Positions 1-5,460 are shown, counted from the stretch's first letter. The stretch: DNA of 5,896 bases from Patescibacteria group bacterium (GCA_943356515.1 CALRFM010000069.1:1-5896), one strand, 5' to 3'. Made by a program: numbers and translations. Notes: generated by a model not told the origin, from the letters alone.

Positions 1-272
1 CCTCCTGCATAATCACGAGAGAGAATATTGGTTGGCATCATATCTTTCAGCGTATAATAGGGATTCTTGGATTTAATCGTACTGGGTGTGATGATGCTTG
101 TTGGATCAAATCCAATAGTTGAATAACGCGACTCATGAGTTTGCTCGCCCAAAGATTCAAGTATAAAACAGGTGTCGTATTTCTTTTCGATCTGTTGAAA
201 GAGCCCGTAGAAATCTACATCTTCCGCGACCTTTTTATAGGTCGGCTTCTGTGATATGACTATTCTTTTCAT
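1..272 (-). CDS. trpE: Anthranilate synthase component I, N-terminal part (truncated by the window edge)
   Basis: The 90 complete codons visible belong to the N-terminal domain of the chorismate-using TrpE/PabB family. TrpE makes anthranilate from chorismate, with ammonia supplied by its glutaminase partner, as the first committed step of tryptophan synthesis. Seen: ILES at residues 37-40, then ESRYSTIGFDP at 47-57 (the family pattern LES...RYSxIGxxP), and DYAGG at 87-91 at the edge, where the family usually has an AGGxxGY segment. In TrpE proteins the LES motif forms part of the feedback tryptophan site, and Ser40 here has the same number as the classical E. coli residue. The ATG overlaps the trpR stop as ATGA and has a good Shine-Dalgarno, AAGGTGG. 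The catalytic domain lies outside the window, so PabB cannot be excluded from sequence alone. The trpR gene in front and the trp operator favour TrpE strongly. Confidence 0.86.
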   Translation of the reverse strand, partial: MKRIVISQKPTYKKVAEDVDFYGLFQQIEKKYDTCFILESLGEQTHESRYSTIGFDPTSIITPSTIKSKNPYYTLKDMMPTNILSRDYAG

Positions 273-514
273 ACCACCTTGAAATTCCCTTTTTGTATTT
301 CTTTACTCCCTCGTGTTACCGTAGCAACGCCCACTCCAAGCTTCTGAGCTATCTCATGATGCGGTATACCGGCTTTGAGCATCTTAATAATATCGATGCG
401 CTGCACAAGCTCTTCTCGCTCTTTGGGGGTTAATATACCATTTAATAAATTCTCCATTTCTTTCGGAGAATTCACCTTGGCAAACAGATTAATAAGATCT
501 TTATAAGTTGACAT
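269..514 (-). CDS. trpR: Trp operon repressor (TrpR family), 81 aa
   Basis: A small all-helical DNA-binding protein that represses trp genes when tryptophan is bound. Seen: LTPKERE at residues 28-34, R39, and the helix-turn-helix IPHHEIAQKLGVGVATVTRGS at about 50-70. Aligned with E. coli TrpR, T29, R39 and R68-G69 match the tryptophan-contacting Thr44, Arg54 and Arg84-Gly85. The TRGS signature separates it from the YerC/YecD relatives, which lack it. It is shorter than E. coli TrpR (about 108 aa), mainly at the N-terminus, with one residue missing in the turn before the recognition region and Glu72 where E. coli has Ser88. The start at 514 is chosen because the longer reading frame begins with TTG at 550, inside the -35 box, and runs through the promoter. 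There is no Shine-Dalgarno; the transcript is predicted to begin at the ATG. It overlaps trpE by 4 bases, so the two are co-expressed and autoregulated. Confidence 0.92.
   Translation of the reverse strand: MSTYKDLINLFAKVNSPKEMENLLNGILTPKEREELVQRIDIIKMLKAGIPHHEIAQKLGVGVATVTRGSKEIQKGNFKVV
274..280 (-). promoter_or_regulatory. Shine-Dalgarno sequence of trpE
   Basis: AAGGTGG lies one base before the trpE ATG (270-272) and inside the end of trpR, so the exact core AAGG is about 4-5 bases from the start codon. It is the only convincing Shine-Dalgarno at a gene start in this window. With the ATGA stop/start overlap it fixes the trpE start and implies translational coupling to trpR. Confidence 0.7.
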
Positions 515-516
515 GC

Positions 517-534
517 GTACTAGTATACTAGTAC
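517..534. promoter_or_regulatory. trp operator (TrpR binding site)
   Basis: GTACTAGTATACTAGTAC is a perfect 18-bp palindrome made of two ACTAGT half-sites. From established knowledge, TrpR operators have the consensus GNACTAGT-TA-ACTAGTNC, so this site differs only in having TATA instead of TTAA at the centre. It lies two bases before the trpR start and covers the -10 box, so bound TrpR would exclude RNA polymerase. This predicts autorepression of trpR and trpE at high tryptophan. Confidence 0.92.
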
Positions 535-550
535 GATAGTATGTTGTCAA
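522..550 (-). promoter_or_regulatory. sigma70-type promoter of trpR-trpE
   Basis: A perfect -35 TTGACA (545-550), a 17-bp spacer and a -10 TATACT (522-527). Counting six to seven bases past the -10 box places +1 at 515 or 514, the A of the trpR ATG, so the message should have no 5' leader. The -35 box starts 11 bases after the stop codon of the upstream CBS-protein gene. Confidence 0.88.
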
Positions 551-560
551 CAGGAAGTTT

Positions 561-1637
561 TCACCTATTCCTCAAAGCTGTCTTTACGTCATGTACTACT
601 TTGGTTATATCTTTTCCCTCTCGTGTGATAACTATTCCTTTCCCTTCATTGGGTATAATATGAACACGGATCCGATACAGGCGCTCACTCTTTTCTTCTT
701 CATAACTCACCTGGGCACTTTCAATATCCGGAAGCTCTTGAATGTGGTTTGAAACGAATTTCTTCAAATCGCTCACAATGAGTTTTACATTTTTGGACGT
801 TTGTTTGTTTGACGTTGTTACCGGCTTGATGGTTATTGCTGTAGTAATCATGCTTAAAATATCTTTAGTGGTAACAATACCTATGGGAAGTTGCTGATCG
901 TTAGTTATGATAATACTTCCTATCCCACGATCAAGAATAAGGTTCAATGCATCTTTCACCGTGTTATCAAGAGTTAAGGTAAGTACCATGGTTTTTGCAT
1001 AATTTTTTACCTTTATTTGCTTCAAGGTAGCTCGCTCTCCCCCGCTTCCTGTTCGTGCTGATTTACTGGGTGTCATAAGAAATGGGATAAGATCGTAATG
1101 ACTTATGATTCCTTTGAGTTTATTGTGCTCGTCAACCACCACTATTTTAGATGTTTTGAATTCTTTAAAAAGTGCTGTTGCCGCCGAAACGGGATCATCC
1201 ATATATACCGTTATTACCCGTCCCTTTTGTGTATGCTTTGCGTTTCGGAGCTTTGTAGAAGCTATATCCATGTCACGCATGTAGGTAAGTATGCGCCGTG
1301 CAGAAGTGATTCCCATAAATGTTCCGTCGTCTTCAAACACGGGCAAATAATGAATTTTAGATTCGTTCATCAGCTGTACTATACGAGAAAGCGAATCTTC
1401 CCGACTTATTCGAGGTGGATGAAAGAGTACATGTGAAATCTTGGTGCTCCCATCGTTTGCTGAAGATTTTATCGATGTGTAATACGGGTTAACGATTCCC
1501 ATAAATTGATCGTCATCATCAAATACAAAAGCCGCATCATGCGAACTAGCTAGCTTGGAAAGGGTACTTGCTAGCGTGTCATCTGGAGAAGATTTGATAA
1601 TGTTGGTCGTTTTCAGGATCTTTTCAATATCTTTCAT
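561..1637 (-). CDS. Protein with four CBS domains and a C-terminal alpha/beta domain, 358 aa
   Basis: Probably a cytosolic ligand-sensing protein; CBS pairs (Bateman modules) usually bind adenine nucleotides or SAM. Four CBS units are visible, at about residues 12-57 (weakest, ending GIVNPYYTSI), 70-121 (ending GITSARRILTYM), 136-188 (ending GIISHYDLIPFL) and 207-265 (ending GIVTTKDILSMI), giving two Bateman modules. A Thr/Ser/Lys-rich linker leads to a separate domain at about 282-358 with a beta-alpha-beta-beta-beta-alpha appearance. It contains YRIRVHIIPNEGKGIVI and ends EGKDITKVVHDVKTALRNR. This resembles the RaiA/HPF ribosome-hibernation fold, but the resemblance is an inference. No membrane segment or enzyme domain is seen. 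The ATG at 1637 is preferred over a TTG at 1724 that would run 56 bases into tldE. It lies 31 bases after tldE on the same strand and lacks a Shine-Dalgarno. The partner and ligand are unknown. Confidence 0.87.
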   Translation of the reverse strand: MKDIEKILKTTNIIKSSPDDTLASTLSKLASSHDAAFVFDDDDQFMGIVNPYYTSIKSSANDGSTKISHVLFHPPRISREDSLSRIVQLMNESKIHYLPVFEDDGTFMGITSARRILTYMRDMDIASTKLRNAKHTQKGRVITVYMDDPVSAATALFKEFKTSKIVVVDEHNKLKGIISHYDLIPFLMTPSKSARTGSGGERATLKQIKVKNYAKTMVLTLTLDNTVKDALNLILDRGIGSIIITNDQQLPIGIVTTKDILSMITTAITIKPVTTSNKQTSKNVKLIVSDLKKFVSNHIQELPDIESAQVSYEEEKSERLYRIRVHIIPNEGKGIVITREGKDITKVVHDVKTALRNR

Positions 1638-1668
1638 AAGGTAAAAATGAAATTTATAATCTTCACTA

Positions 1669-3003
1669 CTAAAACAATGTGCCGCTACTAAACTCCCATT
1701 TTCCAATATGTAATGTTGGCGCAAGTGATATCATTTCCCCTTCAAAACTAGCAAGTTGGGTCAGTTTATTTTCAATAGCTATAACATTATTCAGGGCTTC
1801 TGGAATACTCTGATTGAAGCGCAAGTTCATAACAGGTTTGACGATTTTTCCGTTTTCAATAAGGAAGGTACCGTCGCGCGTCATACCAGTTACATTCAAT
1901 GCTTTTGCATTTAATACGCGCACATACCATAGTCGGGTGACAAGTAATCCTCTTTTGACATTTGCTATCATTTCTTCCCGTGTTTTATCTCCTGGTGCAA
2001 TATAAAAATGAAGTGGGATCGGTCCCATGGTGTTTGGGGCTGGCAAAGCGTGTCCAGTATTTGGCGCACCATACTTTTTTGCATAATATGAATCGTATGC
2101 GATGTTTTTCAAAATACCATTTTCAACAAATACGATCTTTCGTTTGGGTTGTCCTTCAAAATCAAAGGGCATGGGGAAAACTTTTGGGTGAAACGGGTCG
2201 TCTATAAGCGTTATGTTTTTGCCAAATACTTGCTTGCCCATCTGACCGCTTAATGGTGATGCATTTTCATGGTAAATACGAGCGTTTGGCCCGTACCATT
2301 GGAAAAATGCCATCATTTCTGAAACTGCTTGTGGTTCAAGTATGACTTCGTATTCTCCTGGGTCAATACGCTCCGGGTTTTTACTTTCCCATGTTTTTTG
2401 TACAGCGACATGTCCTACCGTTTGTGCATCTACCTCAGATGGCTTTCGTGCTACGTCGGCGGCAAATCCACTTGAGTTTTTACCAAGGACTATAGTAGAA
2501 AGATTGCAAGATGATCCCGTGTGATAGGCCCAAACCCCCAGCGAATTTGCTACGGCAAATTCAGACACATCGTTTGCATAGGCTCCGCTTGCTATGAGCC
2601 CCTTTTCTTGTGCTTGTTTTATGACCATATACGCAGATGTAGCCATTTCTTCTGGGTTAGCTTTAAACACATGCTCATCTACTTGAGGAATATCTTTTGG
2701 ACCAGGAAGCGATTGAAATTCAGGGTCGTCTTCTTGGAATTTTGCTAAGATTGATGCTTGCTCTACCACATCTGCAAGTGATTGTTTATCGAATGCATTG
2801 GTTGAAGCAACGCCGATTTTTTTACCATAAATTACACGAACCGATATACCGATAGTATCCCAAGCCATATTTTGGTGAATATGATTATTGGCAAAGCGCG
2901 TGAGCGCGTCTTCACTCACAGATAGCAGCACTTCTGTCTGATCTGCCTGTGATAGTTTTAGAACCGTATCTGCAATTTGTTTTAGTTTTGTTTGTCCAAG
3001 CAT
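1669..3003 (-). CDS. tldE: TldE/PmbA-family subunit of the TldD/TldE metalloprotease, 444 aa
   Basis: The subunit without a metal site, partner of TldD. In E. coli the TldD/TldE heterodimer digests unfolded peptides, completes maturation of microcin B17 and has been linked to turnover of the CcdA antitoxin. Seen: the N-terminal domain with FANNHIHQNM at 37-46 and GISVRVIYGKKIG at 52-64; then VILEPQAVSEMMAFF at 220-234, SPLSGQMGKQVFGKNITLIDD at 249-269, the FDFEGQP turn at 280-286, ENGILKN at 294-300 and NTGHALP at 315-321. These landmarks run in PmbA order. There is no HExxxH, as expected for TldE. Length is close to the family norm of about 450. The ATG at 3003 starts two bases after the tldD stop; an in-frame GTG at 3012 would overlap tldD by 7 bases and add three residues. 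No strong Shine-Dalgarno is seen, so translational coupling to tldD is likely. Confidence 0.9.
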   Translation of the reverse strand: MLGQTKLKQIADTVLKLSQADQTEVLLSVSEDALTRFANNHIHQNMAWDTIGISVRVIYGKKIGVASTNAFDKQSLADVVEQASILAKFQEDDPEFQSLPGPKDIPQVDEHVFKANPEEMATSAYMVIKQAQEKGLIASGAYANDVSEFAVANSLGVWAYHTGSSCNLSTIVLGKNSSGFAADVARKPSEVDAQTVGHVAVQKTWESKNPERIDPGEYEVILEPQAVSEMMAFFQWYGPNARIYHENASPLSGQMGKQVFGKNITLIDDPFHPKVFPMPFDFEGQPKRKIVFVENGILKNIAYDSYYAKKYGAPNTGHALPAPNTMGPIPLHFYIAPGDKTREEMIANVKRGLLVTRLWYVRVLNAKALNVTGMTRDGTFLIENGKIVKPVMNLRFNQSIPEALNNVIAIENKLTQLASFEGEMISLAPTLHIGKWEFSSGTLF

Positions 3004-3005
3004 AA

Positions 3006-4493
3006 TTACCACTTCACCACACCAACTTTTACTTTTTTAAACCGTGTAGGGCTTGCCCCATGTCCGGTATACATCACTTGACTTGGTTGACCTTTGCCAC
3101 AGTTTGGCGTGCCCCACACTATCCATTCGTCACGTCCACATATAGCATCACAGCTATTCCAAAATGCTGGAGTAATGCCTTGGTAGGTAGGATTTTTGAG
3201 CATGCGGCCAAGTTTTCCATCCTTGATCTCCCATGCTATTTCAGTGCCAAATTGAAAGTTATACCGTTTATCATCGATGCTCCATGAACGATTAGTAGAC
3301 ATAAAAATGCCATATTTGGTGTCGCCAATTAATTCTTTTAAGCTCCATGCCTTACCGGTGCCCTCTTCTCCACCTGGTTCCAGATTAATATTGGTCATGC
3401 GAATCATCGGTAAGCGGGACCAACTAGAGGCACGGACGGTACCATTTGACCTACTATTTTTATAGTTGGGATTTGCCTTTTTTAATTCGCGCACGGTATC
3501 TCGTGAGGTAATGTAATCTTGGAACATGCCCTTTTTCACTAAGTAGGTTCGCTGTGCGGGTGTTCCTTCATCATCATAGCCGAATGTTCCCAGTCCTCCG
3601 GGAATAGTCGCGTCTGCGGTGAGGTTCACGATGTCTGAGCCATATTGAAAGTCATACAATTTTTCTGGGGTCAGAAAGCTGGTGCCAGCATACGACGCCT
3701 CGTATCCCAAAACTCGGTCAAGCTCTACGGCATGGCCACAACTTTCATGAATCTGAAGTGCTAGTTGATTGCCGTCAAGGATTATGTCAAATTCTCCGGT
3801 TGGGCAAGTATCGGCGCTGAGGAGTTCAACTGCCTGTTCAGCTATCTCTGGTGCGTGGCCAACAAGGTCGAGGCCACGCACGAGTTCATATCCTCGTGTC
3901 TGGTTTTGTCCGCGAAATGAATTCGGGTATGATCTGTTTTGCAAATCTTGTCCGTCAACAGCCGTCGTTTCTATGCCTGCTCCTGTCCATATAATTTCTT
4001 GATCTATCTCAGAACCCAACGTTGAGACGAAATATTTGTGCTCTTTATTGGCTTGGTATGATGCTTGGCTTACCGCTATTTTACTGCTTACGCGCTGCGC
4101 TTTATCTGCAGCCAAGAGGAGCTTCATTTTTTCTTCCATGGGAACAGTAAATGGATCTTCGGCAATAGGGGTTTTGTAGGAATCTTTTATAGGTTTTTGG
4201 TCGTCAAGTTGGACATCTTCCATTTTATATTTGGCAGAAGCAAGAGCTATAGTCATGGCTTTTTTTATAGTTGCATCTACTCCAGTTTCACTCATGTCGT
4301 GACTTGCGGCAAATCCCCATACTCCACTTTGCAGTACCCGAACATTATACCCAGTAGATGAACCCGATTCTAACGCTTCTACTACACCGTCTTTGGTAGC
4401 TATATCTTCAGATTCTTGCTCTACTATTCGTACATCTGCATAACTAACTGAGGAAGGAATCTTGGAGAGAATATCTTTAGCAGCTTTGATCAT
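3006..4493 (-). CDS. tldD: TldD-family zinc metalloprotease subunit, 495 aa
   Basis: The catalytic subunit of TldD/TldE. Seen: the HExxxH zinc motif as HESCGH at residues 249-254 after EFDIILDGNQLALQI; GYDDEGTPAQRT at 305-316, the family's DDEG segment; SRSNGTVRASSW at 347-358; NPTYQGITPAFW at 434-445; and NCGKGQP at 464-470. Cys465 sits where the family's third zinc ligand is expected, ahead of the GQP signature. All elements of an active enzyme appear to be present. The motif has Ser-Cys-Gly where E. coli has Gly-Val-Gly, so a second cysteine (C252) lies inside the metal motif. No signal peptide or membrane segment is visible, so it should be cytosolic. The ATG at 4493 opens the transcription unit and lies 7 bases after a perfect TATAAT, without a Shine-Dalgarno. 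It is followed at once by tldE. No peptide-precursor gene or modification enzyme is nearby to suggest a substrate. Confidence 0.93.
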   Translation of the reverse strand: MIKAAKDILSKIPSSVSYADVRIVEQESEDIATKDGVVEALESGSSTGYNVRVLQSGVWGFAASHDMSETGVDATIKKAMTIALASAKYKMEDVQLDDQKPIKDSYKTPIAEDPFTVPMEEKMKLLLAADKAQRVSSKIAVSQASYQANKEHKYFVSTLGSEIDQEIIWTGAGIETTAVDGQDLQNRSYPNSFRGQNQTRGYELVRGLDLVGHAPEIAEQAVELLSADTCPTGEFDIILDGNQLALQIHESCGHAVELDRVLGYEASYAGTSFLTPEKLYDFQYGSDIVNLTADATIPGGLGTFGYDDEGTPAQRTYLVKKGMFQDYITSRDTVRELKKANPNYKNSRSNGTVRASSWSRLPMIRMTNINLEPGGEEGTGKAWSLKELIGDTKYGIFMSTNRSWSIDDKRYNFQFGTEIAWEIKDGKLGRMLKNPTYQGITPAFWNSCDAICGRDEWIVWGTPNCGKGQPSQVMYTGHGASPTRFKKVKVGVVKW

Positions 4494-4500
4494 TGATACT

Positions 4501-4528
4501 ATTATAATTCAAAGCTCAATTATTGCAA
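4501..4528 (-). promoter_or_regulatory. Promoter of the tldD-tldE-CBS unit
   Basis: A perfect -10 TATAAT (4501-4506) with a 16-bp spacer to TTGCAA (4523-4528), a 4-of-6 match to the -35 consensus. Only seven bases separate the -10 box from the tldD ATG, so +1 would be 4494 or 4493 and the message would be leaderless or nearly so. The -10 box is convincing; the -35 assignment is less certain. Confidence 0.68.
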
Positions 4529-4533
4529 ATAAT
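4519..4533. repeat. Small inverted repeat over the tldD -35 region
   Basis: Six-base arms ATTATT/AATAAT flank a 3-base centre, forming a perfect 15-bp dyad over the proposed -35 box of tldD. It could be a binding site for a regulator, but an A/T-only arm of this length can arise by chance in such DNA. Confidence 0.4.
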
Positions 4534-4551
4534 GTTTGATAAAACGGGGCC

Positions 4552-4571
4552 ATGTCATCCTGAACTTGTTT
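4552..4571. repeat. Partial copy of the intergenic TGTCATCCTGA repeat
   Basis: ATGTCATCCTGA at 4552-4563 is repeated exactly at 4578-4589, 26 bases further on. The first copy continues as ACTTGTTT, recalling the widespread bacterial intergenic repeat that begins TGTCATCCTGAACTTGTTTC, and then breaks off. It looks like the remnant of one element abutting or interrupted by the next. Confidence 0.6.
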
Positions 4572-4578
4572 GGAACTA

Positions 4579-4671
4579 TGTCATCCTGAGGCGTAGCCGA
4601 AGCCTGCCTGCCGGCAGGCAGGGATCCATGTATTGATATATCCTGGATTCCCAGTCAAGCGGGGAATGACA
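4579..4671. repeat. Dispersed intergenic repeat element with inverted ends
   Basis: The segment opens with TGTCATCCTGAGG and closes with GGGGAATGACA, so the ends TGTCAT/ATGACA are inverted repeats. Near the right end, ATTCCC (4647-4652) and GGGAAT (4662-4667) form a 6-bp stem around a 9-base loop. Read on the minus strand, the right part matches the common intergenic repeat type TGTCATTCCC...GCTTGACTGGGAATCC, recalled from many bacterial genomes rather than searched. No reading frame is present. It is probably a non-autonomous, MITE- or REP-like element and is interrupted by the GC-rich palindrome listed separately. Confidence 0.75.
4603..4622. repeat. 20-bp perfect GC-rich palindrome
   Basis: CCTGCCTGCCGGCAGGCAGG is a perfect 20-bp palindrome lying between GCCGAAG and GATCC of the surrounding repeat, where ordinary copies usually run straight from CCGAAG into GATC. 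It therefore looks inserted into the repeat. No run of T follows on either strand, so it is not an intrinsic terminator. Similar CTGCCGGCAG palindromes are recalled as frequent in some candidate-phylum genomes; this was not verified. Confidence 0.85.
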
Positions 4672-4702
4672 AATGTTGTGTCAAGAAGAGTGAACTGTTA
4701 CA

Positions 4703-4759
4703 AAATCTAATGCGACTTGACAAATCTAATGCAAGATAGTAAAGTTAATGCATGCTATA
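4703..4759. repeat. Three tandem 19-bp iterons over the toxin-antitoxin promoter
   Basis: Units start at 4703, 4722 and 4741. The first two share AAATCTAATGC exactly (11 of 11) and the third has AAAGTTAATGC (9 of 11); the remaining 8 bases of each unit differ. The TAATGC core recurs at 4708, 4727 and 4746 with exact 19-bp spacing. The units span the -35 box, the -10 box and the antitoxin start codon, which suits cooperative binding by the antitoxin or toxin-antitoxin complex for autorepression. The repeat is seen directly; the binding role is inferred. Confidence 0.72.
4717..4745 (+). promoter_or_regulatory. Promoter of the toxin-antitoxin pair
   Basis: A perfect -35 TTGACA (4717-4722), a 17-bp spacer and a -10 TAAAGT (4740-4745, 4 of 6). 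Six bases after the -10 box the next base is the A of the antitoxin ATG at 4752, so a leaderless message is predicted. The boxes lie within the 19-bp iterons, which would let a bound antitoxin block polymerase. Confidence 0.75.
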
Positions 4760-5057
4760 CACAGCCACCGTGACCTCACAAGGTCAGATAACCATTCCTG
4801 CCCAGCTTCGCCGTGAACTTGATCTTGATCGGGCTATAATTTCTGTTACTCAAAAAGGTAAAGAGACTATTGAAATTAAAAAAATTCCTACTCTGCTCTC
4901 TCTAGCAGGATCCCTGACAAAATATGCAAAGAATATAGATAAAGGACTATCATCTCAGGAGATAATTCGTCGAGATAAAAAGGCTATTGATGATGCAAGA
5001 AAAAAAGATTATGAGAGATATTTAAAAAGACAAAGCGATAAACCAATTATCATCTGA
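4752..5057 (+). CDS. AbrB/MazE-fold antitoxin, 101 aa
   Basis: The labile partner of the following PIN toxin and probably the operon's DNA-binding autorepressor. Seen: the swapped-hairpin AbrB domain at about residues 3-45, with the family signature VTSQGQITIPAQLRRELDL at 7-25 and a following strand pair ISVTQKGKETIEIKK at 30-44. After LLSLAGSL (48-55) comes a highly charged, Lys/Arg-rich tail (about 56-97) that is likely helical or disordered and is where such antitoxins usually clamp their toxin. No Shine-Dalgarno precedes the ATG, and the promoter is spaced for a leaderless message. A second ATG at 4748 is out of frame. One base separates its TGA stop from the toxin ATG. Codon use is A/T-rich compared with tldD and the CBS gene, suggesting acquisition. 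Confidence 0.88.
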   Translation: MLYTATVTSQGQITIPAQLRRELDLDRAIISVTQKGKETIEIKKIPTLLSLAGSLTKYAKNIDKGLSSQEIIRRDKKAIDDARKKDYERYLKRQSDKPIII

Positions 5058-5058
5058 C

Positions 5059-5460
5059 ATGAATAAGTATTATCTTGACGCAAATTATGTCGTAAGTTTC
5101 CTGATAAACAGAAATGATAAACAACATCAAGAAACAAAAAATATATTTAATAAAGCTGCATTAAAAGAATTGTCACTGATTCTTCTGACTGAAATAGTAA
5201 TTGAAGTCGAATACACTTTGAGGAATAGGTACCACATCTCAAAGAGTCATATAGTTTCTGATTTGACTAATCTGATAAGCTTTGACTATATCAAGGTTTC
5301 CGATAGAAACATTCTTATTGAATCTTTAAAGCTTTTTAAACTTAATAATGTTGACCTTGTAGATTGTATTTTATACTCAAAAGCAAAGGCAAATAATGCA
5401 AATGTCGTCTCTTTTGACAAAGACTTTAAAAAGCTGAAGAAAAAATCTCCTATCTCTTAA
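5059..5460 (+). CDS. PIN-domain ribonuclease toxin (VapC-like), 133 aa
   Basis: A probable Mg2+-dependent RNase that inhibits growth when freed from its antitoxin; known VapC toxins cut tRNA or rRNA. Seen: the N-terminal strand YYLDANYVVSFL with D7; E49 in the LTEIVIEVEYTL helix; D99 and D102 in NNVDLVDCIL; and D120 in VVSFDKDFKKL. These match the acidic residues of the PIN active site in order and spacing, so the enzyme looks intact. Length is typical (about 130). The antitoxin fold is AbrB/MazE while the toxin is PIN, the combination commonly called VapBC. The start lies one base after the antitoxin stop with no clear Shine-Dalgarno, so translation is probably coupled. The stop overlaps the pyrE stop on the other strand by 4 bases. 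The RNA target cannot be read from the sequence. Confidence 0.9.
   Translation: MNKYYLDANYVVSFLINRNDKQHQETKNIFNKAALKELSLILLTEIVIEVEYTLRNRYHISKSHIVSDLTNLISFDYIKVSDRNILIESLKLFKLNNVDLVDCILYSKAKANNANVVSFDKDFKKLKKKSPIS

Noticed and set aside
515..550. Extended trpR start at TTG 550 (12 more residues)
   Set aside because: This TTG is the first codon of the -35 box and the added codons run through the -10 box and operator; the ATG at 514 fits family alignment and promoter position.
1098..1436. Plus-strand reading frame of 112 codons opposite the CBS gene
   Set aside because: Cys/His/Tyr-rich translation with no domain; it is the shadow of a well-supported gene on the other strand.
1638..1668. Separate promoter for the CBS gene (TATAAA in the gap after tldE)
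   Set aside because: No -35 at proper spacing and the gap is only 31 bases; read-through from tldE is the simpler explanation.
1638..1724. Extended CBS-protein start at TTG 1724
   Set aside because: It would overlap tldE by 56 bases and add residues without CBS character; the ATG at 1637 begins just before the first CBS unit.
3004..3012. tldE start at GTG 3012
   Set aside because: Possible, but it adds only three residues and overlaps tldD; the ATG at 3003, two bases after the tldD stop, is simpler.
4065..4361. Plus-strand reading frame of 98 codons opposite tldD
   Set aside because: Phe/Tyr-rich translation without recognisable motifs, antisense to conserved TldD sequence.
4603..4622. GC-rich palindrome as an intrinsic terminator
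   Set aside because: No T-run follows on either strand, and it lies between divergent promoters where no transcript ends.
4703..4759. Iterons as a CRISPR array or replication origin
   Set aside because: Only three 11-base matches in 19-bp steps with no spacers of CRISPR size, no DnaA boxes and no rep gene; they sit on a promoter.
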